Shown: one piece after another, positions 1 to 10,036 of the stretch
Layout of the letters: every line of letters begins with the position of its first letter
Position numbering within the stretch: position 1 is the stretch's first letter
NCBI GenBank assembly: GCA_017592665.1
Contig: JAGFNW010000033.1
Location: 1 to 64,000, forward strand
DNA from: Streptosporangiaceae bacterium NEAU-GS5
Lineage (GTDB): Bacteria; Actinomycetota; Actinomycetes; Streptosporangiales; Streptosporangiaceae
DNA: 64,000 bases
Direction: 5' to 3'
The notes under the pieces: model-generated
Told to the model about the DNA's origin: nothing
The model's database searches: none
What the model saw: the letters and a program-made list of their open reading frames with translations, nothing else
Program-made: the position numbers and the translations under genes

Positions 1-2
1 CG

Positions 3-341
3 TCCACCTTGGTCCGCATGGTCGTCGATGCTGACGGACAGGTCCTGGACATGGGACGCGGGGTGCGTCTGGCCACCCCGGCCCAGAGGCGCGCCCTGTA
101 CGTCAGGTATGCGACCTGTATCACGGAAGGCTGCCCTATCCCGGCACATCTGTGCCAGATCGACCACATCGACCCCTGGGCTTCAGGCGGACGCACCGAC
201 CTGGACCGGCTGGCGCCCTGCTGCAGCTTCCACAACCGCGACCGCGCCATCCACCCCCAGCGATACCGGATCCGCCGAACCGACGACGGACGGTGGGCCT
301 TGACCTACCTCGGCCTCCACCCCCAGCGTGTGCCCAGATGA
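3..341 (+). CDS. HNH endonuclease-domain protein, DUF222/13E12-type, C-terminal part
   Basis: The reading frame is open to the left edge of the window, so only the C-terminus is present. It carries an HNH-type core: a cysteine in EGCPIPAHLCQIDHIDPW, the His-Asp pair IDHID, the spacer GGRTDLDRLAPCC, and a final FHNRD. This arrangement is typical of the C-terminal nuclease domain of actinobacterial DUF222 (13E12 repeat) proteins, which occur in many copies per genome and often have mobile or unknown roles. The TTG and ATG codons near the edge are probably internal, because the residues before them fit the family. The product is probably a DNA-binding or nicking enzyme. No partner gene is visible. 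Confidence 0.75.
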   Translation, partial: STLVRMVVDADGQVLDMGRGVRLATPAQRRALYVRYATCITEGCPIPAHLCQIDHIDPWASGGRTDLDRLAPCCSFHNRDRAIHPQRYRIRRTDDGRWALTYLGLHPQRVPR

Positions 342-1335
342 GCAGATGAACCGGCACCGGTCCACGGAATCGTCACACGCCGCGACCCGACCCGACGAGC
401 AGGAGTCAGCGGTCACCTCCCGCACGGAACAACGCACCCCGCGTGCAACGGCTCACCCCGCACACGGAAGCGGGATGCGATCTGCGCGGAGATGGGGTGT
501 CCCGCACCGGTGCGGAGTGTAAGGCCCGGGGGCCGACTGGCAGAGCGCCCGGCCAGCTGGGCGGAGCGGACCCGGCGCGTGAGCCGGCGGGGCGAGTGAG
601 CTGGCGGCGGGAGGTGGCCGGGTGCTCTGCAGCCGGTGGCCCTGCGGTCGGCGGGACGGTTGAGACGGCGAGAACGGCGAGTACGGCGAGAACGGCAGAA
701 ACGGTGGAGGTGACGACAGTGAGGATGGCGTGGCCCGCTGGGTCGGCGCGGGTGCGGTCGGCGAGAACGGTGCGGTTGGCGAACTAGGCGGTGGTGCCCG
801 GCGCGAGACCCGGTGGGGACGGCGCAACTGTGCGGTGGTGCGCGGCGAGCCCCGGCGAAACCGCGCGGCTCTTGGCCCCTCCCCCAAAGCCCCTTCCCGT
901 CGCCGTCGACCCGGAGCGAAGCAGAAGCAGGCCGACGACGAAGGGGCAAGCCCGGCCTCGCGTGTGCCTCAGCATGGGCACCTTCCACAGCAACCCCGAC
1001 GCCAACAGCCACGGCCGGGCTTGCGGCGAAGGAGACGGTCTGCTCAGCTCGCCAAGGGTCGAAGGCGGGCGGGAAGGGGCGGATCCCCCTCCCGGAACCG
1101 GAGCGCCCCCGCCGGAGGCACCACCACCACTACTAGTCCGCCGCCGCAGGCACCCCGGTTAACGTCCCGGATTCACCAGCCAACGCGCCCGCACCCAGCA
1201 ACCGCTCCAGCCCCGCCGAGAACCCACCGACGACCCACCGACGACTTCGAAGACCCGCCGAGGGCCCGCTCCCGCCAAGGGGAATGTCGAGGCAGAGTTC
1301 GAAGCAGGCCTCAAGCCTTGGTCGGGCTGCAGGGC
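342..1335. other. Non-coding GC-rich stretch, no gene supported
   Basis: About 1 kb with no convincing gene. The open frames here have proline/arginine-rich compositions typical of random frames in GC-rich DNA, and none matches a family I know. Visible structures are a perfect 14-bp palindrome at 502-515 (CCGCACCGGTGCGG) and a run of imperfect 9-bp units around ACGGCGAGA at about 661-710. It may be decayed coding sequence after the HNH gene, but I could not identify any relic. Confidence 0.5.
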
Positions 1336-1558
1336 TAGGTCACGTCGCGGGGCTTACGGGCAGGTCGCGGAGCTTAGGGCAGGTCGCGGGGCTTACGGGC
1401 AGGTCGCGGAGCTTAGGGCGGGTCGCGGAGCTAGGTCGGGGCCAGGTCAAGGCGCGGGGCTTACGGGCAGGTCGAGGGTTAGGGCAGGTCGCGGGGCGTA
1501 GGTCCGGACTCGAGCGTTAGGGCAGGACTCGAGCGTTAAGTCAGGTCGCGGGTTAGGG
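1336..1558. repeat. Minisatellite reaching into the hemW stop codon
   Basis: A degenerate tandem array of about ten units of 18-25 bp, based on GGTCGCGGRGCTTAGGGCA. The clearest alternation (GGGGCTTACGGGCA and GGAGCTTAGGGCA) is at about 1360-1425. The last unit covers the stop codon and final codons of hemW (1536-1558), so the array has grown into the 3' end of that gene. There are no unique spacers, so it is not a CRISPR. Confidence 0.7.
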
Positions 1559-2741
1559 CGTCGGCGAGGAGGCGGCCTTGCAAGGTGAGAACGGCTTGGC
1601 CCTGCTTGAAGGCTTCGGGGTCGAGAAGGCCGTCGGCGAGGGCGCGGGCGAGAGCCGTACGGGAGGAGGGGGCGAAGTCGGCGAGCTTATAGCCAGCGAT
1701 CAGCCGGAGCTCGAGCATGATCCGCTCCAGGGCGCGGTCGGCGGCGGTCAGCTCCTCGCGGGCGTGGGCCGGAGAGGCGCCCTCGGCCAGCCGGGAGGTG
1801 TACGCGGCCGGATGCTTGACGTTCCACCAGCGGGTGCCGCCGACGTGGCTGTGCGCGCCCGGCCCGGCCCCCCACCAGTCGCCGCCGGTCCAATAAAGCA
1901 GATTGTGCCGGCAGCGCGCGGCCTCGGAGACGGCCCAGTTGGAGATCTCATACCAGCCGAATCCGGCCCTGGTCAGCATGTCTTCGGCGATGAGGTAGCG
2001 GTCGGCGGCCACGTCGTCGTCCGGCATCGGCAGCTCGCCGCGCCGGATGCGGGCCGCGAGGCGGGTGCCGTCCTCGACGATCAGCGAATACGCCGACAGA
2101 TGGTCGGGCTCGGCTTCGATCGCGGCGGCCAGCGAGGCCCGCCAGTCGTCGTCGGTCTCCCCCGGCGTCCCGTAGATGAGGTCGAGGTTGACGTGGTCGA
2201 ACCCGGCCTTCCGCGCTTCCCGTACGGCCTCGGCGGCCCGGCCCGGGGTGTGCCGCCGATCGAGGACCTTGAGAACGTGCTCGCGCGCGCTCTGCATGCC
2301 GAAGCTCATCCGCGTGAAGCCGCCCTCGCGGAGCCGGTCGAGCGCGGCCTGCGTCACCGACTCCGGGTTGGACTCGGTCGTGACCTCCGCACCGGGCGCC
2401 AGGCCGAACTCGGCGTCGATGGCCCCGAGGATGGCGGCCAGGTCGTCGGCCGAGAGGAGCGTCGGCGTGCCGCCCCCGAAGAACACGGTCTGGACCGGCA
2501 GGTCGGCGTCGCCCAGCACGCGTCTGGCCAGGCGTATCTCCTCGATCGCGGTCGAGGCGTACCCCTGCTGGGAGGCCTCGGTCGGCGTGTAGGTGTTGAA
2601 GTCGCAGTAGCCGCAGCGGGTCACGCAGAACGGCACGTGGACATAGAAGCCGAACGGCCGCTCGCCCAGCGCGGCCAGCGCGGAGGCGGGCAGCTCGCCG
2701 GTGGAGGGAACGGGATCGCCGTCGGGAAGCACAGATGGCAC
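1536..2741 (-). CDS. hemW: Radical SAM heme chaperone HemW (coproporphyrinogen oxidase-like)
   Basis: A 401-residue radical SAM protein of the HemN/HemW family. The 4Fe-4S/SAM motif is C39-VTR-C43-GY-C46 followed by DFNTYT, then GGGTPTLL near residue 95 and a HemN-type C-terminal domain. HemW proteins bind heme and deliver it to acceptor proteins. They lack the coproporphyrinogen dehydrogenase activity of HemN proper and are often misannotated as HemN. The length fits actinobacterial HemW (about 400). The start is GTG with MPSVLPDG; a later start would cut into the region before the cluster. It is divergent from the chitinase gene. In many actinobacteria hemW lies near lepA and rpsT, as it does here. 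The last codons lie in a tandem repeat. Confidence 0.92.
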   Translation of the reverse strand: MPSVLPDGDPVPSTGELPASALAALGERPFGFYVHVPFCVTRCGYCDFNTYTPTEASQQGYASTAIEEIRLARRVLGDADLPVQTVFFGGGTPTLLSADDLAAILGAIDAEFGLAPGAEVTTESNPESVTQAALDRLREGGFTRMSFGMQSAREHVLKVLDRRHTPGRAAEAVREARKAGFDHVNLDLIYGTPGETDDDWRASLAAAIEAEPDHLSAYSLIVEDGTRLAARIRRGELPMPDDDVAADRYLIAEDMLTRAGFGWYEISNWAVSEAARCRHNLLYWTGGDWWGAGPGAHSHVGGTRWWNVKHPAAYTSRLAEGASPAHAREELTAADRALERIMLELRLIAGYKLADFAPSSRTALARALADGLLDPEAFKQGQAVLTLQGRLLADALTRDLT

Positions 2742-2775
2742 GTCTTTCAGTCTGCCATCGCCCCGCGCATGCCCA

Positions 2776-2804
2776 TTGACGCTCTGATCACCCGGGTCTA
2801 GGCT
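2776..2804 (+). promoter_or_regulatory. Predicted sigma-70-type promoter of the chitinase gene
   Basis: TTGACG at 2776-2781 and TAGGCT at 2799-2804 are separated by 17 bp, the ideal housekeeping spacing. The expected transcription start is near 2811, just at the left edge of the palindromic operator. Confidence 0.65.
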
Positions 2805-2810
2805 GCGGAA

Positions 2811-2834
2811 GAAACTTTAAGGAAAGTTTCCTAA
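2811..2834 (+). promoter_or_regulatory. Overlapping palindromic operator at the chitinase transcription start
   Basis: Two overlapping dyads are visible. GAAACTTT (2811-2818) is an exact inverted copy of AAAGTTTC (2823-2830). AGGAAA-G-TTTCCT (2820-2832) is a perfect 13-bp dyad inside the pattern T-N-AGGAAA-N-TTTCCT-N-A (2818-2834). From memory, this motif recurs upstream of secreted polysaccharide hydrolases in actinomycetes; the cognate regulator (ROK family?) is a guess. Its place at the predicted +1 suggests repression by blocking RNA polymerase. Confidence 0.65.
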
Positions 2835-2849
2835 TAGTTGGAGACCGCC

Positions 2850-4145
2850 GTGCGACTACTCAAGCACGCGCTCGCGGTGGCCCTCGCCGCGGGCCTCGCC
2901 ACGACCGCACTTCCCCCCGCCTCCGCCCAGGCGCACACCTCCTCGAACACGAACTCAAACTCCGCGAGCTCTTTCAAGCGGGTCGCCTACTTCATCCAGT
3001 GGGGCATCTACGGCCGCAACTACCACGTCAAGGATGTCGAGACGAGCGGGGCGGCCGCCAAGCTGACCCACGTCAACTACGCGTTCGGTTTCGTCGGCGC
3101 GGACAGCACCTGCTTCTCGGCCGACCCGTGGGCCGACTGGCAGCGCCCGGTCGGCGCGGACGAGGCCGTCAACGGCGTTGCCGACGCCGACGACCAGCCG
3201 CTCAAGGGTAACCTCAACCAGCTGAAGGAGCTCAAGGCCAAGCACCCCGGCCTGAAGGCCCTGATCTCCCTCGGCGGCTGGACCGGCTCGGCGCACTTCT
3301 CCGACGCGGTGCTCACCGCCGACGCCCGCGCCAAGCTGGCCGCATCGTGCATCGACCTGTGGCTGAAGGGCAACATCCCGGGCCTGCCCGCCGGCGCGGG
3401 AGCCGGCGTCTTCGACGGCATCGACCTCGACTGGGAGTGGCCGGGCTCCGACGGCAACGTCGGCAACACGATCCGGCCCGAGGACAAGCAGAACTTCACC
3501 CTCTTCCTGGCCGAGCTCCGCAAGCAGCTGGACGCCTACGACCGGCGCGCGCAGATCACCGCGTTCCTCCCGGCCGCCGCCACCAAGATCGACGCCGGCT
3601 TCGAAGTCTCCAAGATCTTCCGCTACCTGGACTTCGGCAGCGTGCAGGGCTATGACCTGCACGGCCCCTGGGAGACGCTGACCGGCCACAACGGCAACCT
3701 GTTCAACGACAGGCGCGACCCCAACGCGGTGAAGTTCAGCATCGACCAGACCGTGCGCGACTACCTCAAGCGTGGCGCACCGGCGCGGAAGATCGTCGTC
3801 GGCATGCCGGCGTACGGCCACGGCTGGACCGGCGTCGCCGCCGGCCCCAAGCACGACGGACTGTGGCAGCCTTCCACCGGCGCGGCCCCCGGCACCTGGG
3901 AGGCCGGCAGCGAGGACTACAAGGTCCTGGCCGCCAAGCCCGGCAAGCGCTACCGCGACATTCTCACCGGATCCCTGTGGCTCTACAACGGCACGGACTT
4001 CTGGTCGTACGACGACCCGGGCACCCTGCTCGAGAAGGCCGCCTACATCCGCCTCAAGGGCCTCGGCGGCTCCATGATGTGGTCGATCGACGGCGACGAC
4101 ACCAAGGCCTCCCTGACCTCCGCCCTCTACTCCGTCCTCCGCTAG
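2850..4145 (+). CDS. Secreted GH18 chitinase
   Basis: A glycoside hydrolase family 18 enzyme of 431 residues that hydrolyses beta-1,4-GlcNAc bonds in chitin by substrate-assisted catalysis. An N-terminal signal peptide (RLLKHALAVALAAGLATTA, cleaved around ASAQA) directs it out of the cell. The SxGG motif is in ALISLGGWTGS. The catalytic motif DGIDLDWE has E196 as proton donor and D194 as its partner. A YDxxG-type loop (GYDLHGPWE) and a C-terminal MWSIDGDD strand follow. There is no separate carbohydrate-binding module. I chose GTG 2850, with GGAG at 2840-2843, over an in-frame TTG at 2838. It is a stand-alone gene under its own promoter and operator and ends in a strong hairpin. Confidence 0.93.
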   Translation: MRLLKHALAVALAAGLATTALPPASAQAHTSSNTNSNSASSFKRVAYFIQWGIYGRNYHVKDVETSGAAAKLTHVNYAFGFVGADSTCFSADPWADWQRPVGADEAVNGVADADDQPLKGNLNQLKELKAKHPGLKALISLGGWTGSAHFSDAVLTADARAKLAASCIDLWLKGNIPGLPAGAGAGVFDGIDLDWEWPGSDGNVGNTIRPEDKQNFTLFLAELRKQLDAYDRRAQITAFLPAAATKIDAGFEVSKIFRYLDFGSVQGYDLHGPWETLTGHNGNLFNDRRDPNAVKFSIDQTVRDYLKRGAPARKIVVGMPAYGHGWTGVAAGPKHDGLWQPSTGAAPGTWEAGSEDYKVLAAKPGKRYRDILTGSLWLYNGTDFWSYDDPGTLLEKAAYIRLKGLGGSMMWSIDGDDTKASLTSALYSVLR

Positions 4146-4177
4146 ACCCGTTAGATCTCCCAGTTAGACCCCAAGCC

Positions 4178-4207
4178 GCGGGCTCGCTGATCATTCAGCG
4201 GGCCCGC
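4178..4207 (+). terminator. Hairpin downstream of the chitinase gene
   Basis: Arms 4178-4190 and 4195-4207 pair over 13 bp with a single G-U wobble and a TCAT tetraloop. There is no T run, as is common for actinobacterial terminators. Confidence 0.65.
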
Positions 4208-4293
4208 GCGAGCCCCTCCACCCCCAGGTGGAGAACCGGAAGTCCATCTCCGCGCCGATCCTGTTGACCTGGCGTTTCCCTAGCGTTCAGGGC

Positions 4294-4752
4294 ATGCAGA
4301 CCATCATCGTCGCCCTCGCCGCCCTCGCCTTCTCGATTTACCGGCAGATGCGGCCAACGCCCGTCGTCGCCGACAAAGCCCTCCTGCTGCCGGCCGTGCT
4401 CATCGTCCTCGGTGTCGTCCAAGGCGGCCTGACCGAAGGCGGCTCCGTGGCCCTGCTCACGCTGGAGCTCGCCGCCGCCGTCGTGTCCGGCGTCGTACGC
4501 GGCGCCACCATGCGCCTGTGGCGCGACGCCTCCGGCGCCCTCTGGCGGCAGGGCACCATCTGGACCGCCGTCGCGTGGATCCTGTCCATCGCGATCCGGA
4601 TCGGCCTGGTCCTGCTCAGCCACCCGGCGGGCGCCCACGCCGTCTCGACCGCCTCGATCCTGATCTTCCTGGGCCTGAGCCTCGCCACCCAGACCGCATG
4701 GGTGGCCTACCGATCGGCCTCCATCAGCGGGCGGGTTAAGGTCCAGGTGTGA
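4294..4752 (+). CDS. DUF1453-like multi-pass membrane protein
   Basis: A 152-residue hydrophobic protein with about four membrane segments: MQTIIVALAALAF, LLLPAVLIVLGVV, LLTLELAAAVVSGVV and TAVAWILSIAIRIGLVLL. A fifth short one follows. The layout and the RxxRPTPV(V) stretch resemble DUF1453/CcdC-like actinobacterial proteins of unknown function. I chose ATG 4294: the -10-like TAGCGT (4281-4286) lies 7 bp before it, so the mRNA may be leaderless. An upstream in-frame GTG (4228) would add a polar tail that hides the first helix. Its stop overlaps the kinase GTG by 4 bp (GTGA), so it is translationally coupled to the two-component system and may sense or signal with it. Confidence 0.75.
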   Translation: MQTIIVALAALAFSIYRQMRPTPVVADKALLLPAVLIVLGVVQGGLTEGGSVALLTLELAAAVVSGVVRGATMRLWRDASGALWRQGTIWTAVAWILSIAIRIGLVLLSHPAGAHAVSTASILIFLGLSLATQTAWVAYRSASISGRVKVQV

Positions 4753-5837
4753 TCGGCGACCACCTGAGCCAGGGCTGGATCCTCCGGGCTCTGCTCAGGG
4801 TGTTCGGGGTGGTGGCCTTCGTGGCGGCCGTGTTCCGCTCTTCGCCCGGCCCCGGCCTCACGGGGACCGGGCTCGCCGTCACCTGCCTGTCCATCGTCGT
4901 GCTCGCGTCCGGCGGCGCCGCGCTGTGGTGGTCCGGCCGGCCCCTAGGGCAGCTCATCGTCCTCTACGGCCTGGCGCTCGCCGGCGCGTACACCCTGATC
5001 CTGATCGGTTTGCCGGGCCCGGGAACGGCGGCGCTCCTGGTCTTCGCCTGGACCGCGGCCATCCGGCTGCCGCAGAAGGCCTCGCTCCCCTTGGTCGCCG
5101 CCATCCTGGCCGGGCTGGTCGTCGCCCAGTTCGACGCGGCCACGGGCCGTCCCAAGTTGGACTTGGTCAGCGCGGTCGCCGTCATCTACCTCCTCGCGTA
5201 CGTGACGCGACTGGGCCGGGCCAACCGCGCCGCCGAGCAGCGCGAGGCCGTGCTCGCCGAGCGGGCCAGGATCGCGCGGGAGATCCACGACATCCTGGCG
5301 CACTCACTGTCGGCCCAGCTCGTCCACCTGGAGGGCGCGCGGCTGCTGCTGACGGCAGATCGGACCCCCGAGGCGCTCGAACGCGTCGAACTCGCCCGCG
5401 ACCTGGCCAAACGCGGGCTGGAAGAGACCCGCGGCGCGATCGCGGCGCTGCGCGACGAGGCCGCGCCGCTCGTGCCCGCGCTCGTCGCGCTGGCCGCGGA
5501 GTTCCGGGCGGCCACCACCCTCGACTGCGACCTCGACGTGGTCGGCCCGGAGCGCCGGCTGGGCCCGCAAGCCGAGCTCGCGGTGCTGCGCACGGCCCAG
5601 GAGGCGCTCACGAACGTGCGCCGGCACGCCCCCGGCAGCCCGGCCACAGCCCGGCTGGAATTCGGCGAGGGAAGGACCGAGCTGGAAGTGATCAACAAAC
5701 TCTCGGATGAACCGGGCATGCCCGGCAGCGGCTACGGGCTGGTCGGGATGCGCGAGCGGGCCGAACTGCTCGGCGGCGAGTTGGAGGCCGGCGAGCGCGA
5801 CGGCCGGTTCTGTGTGCGTTTGAGGCTGCCGTGGTGA
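4749..5837 (+). CDS. NarL-type sensor histidine kinase
   Basis: A 362-residue membrane histidine kinase. The N-terminal 150 residues hold four to five hydrophobic helices and no large extracellular domain, so it probably senses the membrane or an intramembrane ligand. The HisKA_3 dimerisation helix has ERARIAREIHDILAHSLS with H180 as the phospho-acceptor. The HATPase_c domain follows with an N box in TAQEALTNVRRHAPG and a GYGLVGMRERAELLGG G box. It starts inside the stop codon of the upstream membrane gene and its own stop overlaps the response-regulator start. The three genes therefore form one operon. Confidence 0.92.
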   Translation: MIGDHLSQGWILRALLRVFGVVAFVAAVFRSSPGPGLTGTGLAVTCLSIVVLASGGAALWWSGRPLGQLIVLYGLALAGAYTLILIGLPGPGTAALLVFAWTAAIRLPQKASLPLVAAILAGLVVAQFDAATGRPKLDLVSAVAVIYLLAYVTRLGRANRAAEQREAVLAERARIAREIHDILAHSLSAQLVHLEGARLLLTADRTPEALERVELARDLAKRGLEETRGAIAALRDEAAPLVPALVALAAEFRAATTLDCDLDVVGPERRLGPQAELAVLRTAQEALTNVRRHAPGSPATARLEFGEGRTELEVINKLSDEPGMPGSGYGLVGMRERAELLGGELEAGERDGRFCVRLRLPW

Positions 5838-6469
5838 CCCGGGTCCTGGTCGCGGACGACCAGACGGTGGTCCGCGAAGGGCTCGTGCTGCTGCTCGGGC
5901 TCATCCCGGGGCTCGAGGTGGTGGGCGCGGCCGTCGACGGAGCGGACGCCGTACGCCTCGTGGGCGAGCACCGGCCCGACATCGTGCTAATGGATCTGCG
6001 CATGCCGCGCATGGACGGCGTGGAGGCCACTCGGGTGGTCCGCGAGCGGCATCCCGATACCCAGGTCGTGGTGCTGACCACGTACGCCGACGACGAATCG
6101 GTGTTCGCGGCGCTCAAGGCGGGCGCGCGCGGGTTCCTCACCAAGAGCGCGGGCGCCGACGAGATCGCCGAGGCCATCGCGCGCGTACGCGCCGGCGACG
6201 CCCAGCTCGACCCATCGGTCCAGCGCCGCCTGCTGGACTCGATGACCTCGCCCAAGGAGACGCCGTCGAGGCCCGGCGGGCTGACGGCGCGCGAGATCGA
6301 CGTGCTGCGCCTCATCGCGGGCGGCCTGTCGAACGCCGAGATCGCCAAGCGCCTGTTCATCAGCGAGACGACGGTCAAGACGCACATCAACAACCTGTTC
6401 GCCAAGATCGGCGCACGCGACCGCGCCCAGGCCGTCACCTACGCCTATCGCAACGGCCTTGCCGACTAG
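5831..6469 (+). CDS. NarL/LuxR-family response regulator
   Basis: A 212-residue regulator, cognate partner of the upstream kinase. The receiver domain has the acidic pair ADDQ near the start, phospho-acceptor D55 in IVLMDLRMP, the conserved T in VVVLTTYADD and K in FLTKSAGADE. The C-terminal LuxR-type helix-turn-helix spans LTAREIDVLRLIAGG to NNLFAKIGARDR. Two tandem GTG codons at 5831 and 5834 can start it. The second would give the same GTGA overlap with the kinase stop as seen at the previous junction. Its target genes are unknown. Confidence 0.93.
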   Translation: MVTRVLVADDQTVVREGLVLLLGLIPGLEVVGAAVDGADAVRLVGEHRPDIVLMDLRMPRMDGVEATRVVRERHPDTQVVVLTTYADDESVFAALKAGARGFLTKSAGADEIAEAIARVRAGDAQLDPSVQRRLLDSMTSPKETPSRPGGLTAREIDVLRLIAGGLSNAEIAKRLFISETTVKTHINNLFAKIGARDRAQAVTYAYRNGLAD

Positions 6470-6481
6470 CCGGCTAGCCGG

Positions 6482-6485
<4 letters not shown>
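6466..6485. terminator. 20-bp perfect palindrome shared by two convergent gene ends
   Basis: CTAGCCGGCTAGCCGGCTAG is its own reverse complement. It contains the TAG stop of the response regulator on the plus strand (6467-6469) and the TAG stop of lepA on the minus strand (6482-6484). It probably acts as a compact bidirectional terminator. It arose from 8-bp units (CTAGCCGG) repeated two and a half times. Confidence 0.55.
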
Positions 6486-8302
<1,817 letters not shown>

Positions 8303-8399
8303 CAAGTTCCGTTTCGACTGGGTAAGAGACGTGCGGCGGTAAACAAGCGTGGGCTGGCGGGCCAGCCATCTTCCATGGTGGCATGTCCGGGTGCCTGCC

Positions 8400-9407
8400 A
8401 TGACCACGCGCCGCCGGATTCTCACGTGGGTGGCGGCGGTCCTGGCCGTGCTCCTGCTGCTGGCGACGGCCGCCGTCGTCGCCCTCCGCCTCCAGTTCAC
8501 CGGCACGCCCGCCCCCTGGGCCCGCACGAGCGGGCACGACGCGCTGTGGATGGGGCACATGTGGGTGGACGGCCGCAAGGGCGAGGCCGACGTCCAGGCC
8601 CTCGCCGGTCGGCTGCGCGGCACCGGCATCAAGGACGTGTACGTGCACAGCGGCCCCTTCGACCTCAACGGAACCCTCCCGGCGTCGAAGTACCCCAACG
8701 CCGGAAATTTCTTGAAATGGTGGCGGGCATACCTGCCCGGCGTCCGGGTCTCGGCCTGGCTCGGGCAGAGCGTCAATGAGGACAAGCAGCGCAATCTCGA
8801 TCTGGCCGATCCGGCGGCGCGGGCCAGGATCGTCCAGGGCGCCGCCGCGCTCGTCGCGCTCGGCTTCGACGGGGTCCATTACGACTTCGAGCCGGTCTCC
8901 GACGGCGACCGGTCGCTGCCGGCCGTGCTGGAGGCCACCCGGGCCGCCATCGGCCCCGCCCGGCTGCTGTCGGTCTCCACCCAGCAGATCGAGCCCATCG
9001 CCGGTGTGCGGTTTCCGGCCGCGCTGCTGATCGGCCACGACAAATACTGGAGCCCCGGGTATTTCGGCGAGATCGCGGCGCGCGCCGACCAGGTCGCGAT
9101 CATGACCTATGACTCGTGGTGGCCGTTCTCCTCCCTCTATGGCGGTCACGTCGTACGGCAGGCCGAGCTGGCGCTGTCGATCGTGCGGCCCGGCAAGACC
9201 ATCCTCATCGGCGCGCCCGCCTACCACGACCACGGCTGGCAGCGCAGCGACGACGCCGAGAGCGTGGCCACGGCGGCAGCGGCGGCCCGGCTGGCCCTCA
9301 CCGAATACGGGCCGCGCACCGACTTCGGCCTCGCGCTGTACGTCGATTTCGCCGCAACCGAGGAAGACTGGCGCGAGTACGCGGAAAGCTGGGTCTCGCC
9401 GCGATAG
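8400..9407 (+). CDS. Membrane-anchored GH18-like TIM-barrel protein
   Basis: A 335-residue protein with one N-terminal membrane anchor ([20 protein letters not shown]) and an exported domain. The core motif [10 protein letters not shown] is a GH18-type catalytic strand with D162 and E164 present but H160 where chitinases have Asp. [23 protein letters not shown] and [10 protein letters not shown] fit the other GH18 barrel strands. It may be a weak glycosidase or a carbohydrate- or spore-wall-binding relative such as the SLH/YaaH type; the substrate is unknown. I chose ATG 8400 because the anchor follows it directly. A GTG at 8391 is also possible. It is divergent from lepA and about 150 bp before rpsT. 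Confidence 0.7.
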   Translation: MTTRRRILTWVAAVLAVLLLLATAAVVALRLQFTGTPAPWARTSGHDALWMGHMWVDGRKGEADVQALAGRLRGTGIKDVYVHSGPFDLNGTLPASKYPNAGNFLKWWRAYLPGVRVSAWLGQSVNEDKQRNLDLADPAARARIVQGAAALVALGFDGVHYDFEPVSDGDRSLPAVLEATRAAIGPARLLSVSTQQIEPIAGVRFPAALLIGHDKYWSPGYFGEIAARADQVAIMTYDSWWPFSSLYGGHVVRQAELALSIVRPGKTILIGAPAYHDHGWQRSDDAESVATAAAAARLALTEYGPRTDFGLALYVDFAATEEDWREYAESWVSPR

Positions 9408-9454
9408 TCTTGAGGGACTTGTGCAGGCGTGTCCGCTGATTCGAGCACGGTGAT

Positions 9455-9484
9455 TTGAGCGCCGGGCTGAGCTGTTGGTATCCT
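9455..9484 (+). promoter_or_regulatory. Predicted rpsT promoter
   Basis: TTGAGC (9455-9460) and TATCCT (9479-9484) lie 18 bp apart. The expected start near 9491 leaves a leader of about 66 nt before the rpsT GTG. The S20 protein of other bacteria can control its own mRNA; no specific leader fold is evident here. Confidence 0.55.
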
Positions 9485-9557
9485 GTTCAACTGCGTGTGG
9501 CGCGCCCTCTCTTCTGCCCGCGCGCCCCATCCATCTAAGACTTACCGAGGCTTCTTC

Positions 9558-9830
9558 GTGGCGAACATCAAGTCCCAGATCAAGCGCAACCGGCAGAACG
9601 AGAAGCGCCGGATGCGTAACAAGGCCGTCAAGTCCTCACTGAAGACGGCGGTCCGCAAGTTCCGCGAGGCGGCCGAAGGCGGCGACGCCGAGACCGCGGT
9701 CGCGGCCATGCTTGCCGCCTCCCGTCAGCTGGACAAGGCCGTCAGCAAGGGCGTCATCCACAAGAACCAGGCTGCCAACCGCAAGTCGGCGATCGCCAAG
9801 CGCGCCGCCGCCCTGCAGGCCGCCAAGTAA
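9558..9830 (+). CDS. rpsT: 30S ribosomal protein S20
   Basis: A 90-residue basic protein of the small ribosomal subunit that binds 16S rRNA near its 5' domain. It has the standard S20 layout: [20 protein letters not shown] at the N-terminus, three helices with [11 protein letters not shown], and the conserved [18 protein letters not shown] near the end. I chose GTG 9558 because the family starts with MANIKSQ and a GAGG lies 7 nt upstream. A longer in-frame start at 9495 would read through the leader. It is followed by a strong terminator. Confidence 0.97.
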   Translation: MANIKSQIKRNRQNEKRRMRNKAVKSSLKTAVRKFREAAEGGDAETAVAAMLAASRQLDKAVSKGVIHKNQAANRKSAIAKRAAALQAAK

Positions 9831-9845
9831 TTCCGGTTCTCGCGG

Positions 9846-9878
9846 ACGCCGCATCCTCTCGCGGGGATGCGGCGTTTT
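9846..9878 (+). terminator. Rho-independent terminator of rpsT
   Basis: Arms 9846-9856 and 9865-9875 form an 11-bp perfect stem with an 8-nt loop, followed by TTTT. This is the most canonical terminator in the window. Confidence 0.85.
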
Positions 9879-9930
9879 GTCGTGCCCACCGGCGTTTTGT
9901 CGTGCCCACCGGCGTTTTGCCGTGTCCATG
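9871..9930 (+). repeat. Three 20-bp tandem copies that include the rpsT terminator tail
   Basis: Two identical units begin GGCGTTTTGTCGTG and end CCCACC (9871-9890 and 9891-9910), and a third diverged unit follows (9911-9930). The first unit is the right arm and T-tail of the rpsT terminator. Slippage has therefore copied the terminator's 3' half without its left arm. Confidence 0.8.
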
Positions 9931-10036
9931 GACTCCAATGTCTTGATATCCGGACATTCCCGGTGTTCTTCCAGGTCATTCTCGCCTCTAAGGTGGTGAA
10001 AATTCAGGACAGCGGGGAGCAAGGCCGGGAGGTCCC

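Noticed and set aside
1284-1520. Glycine/arginine-rich small protein over the first repeat array
   Set aside because: Its sequence is only the translated repeat, with no start signal and a composition expected of the repeat itself.
8303-8794. N-terminal extension of LepA to the upstream end of the open frame
   Set aside because: It lies antisense to the GH18-like gene, has no conserved sequence, and makes LepA far longer than the family.
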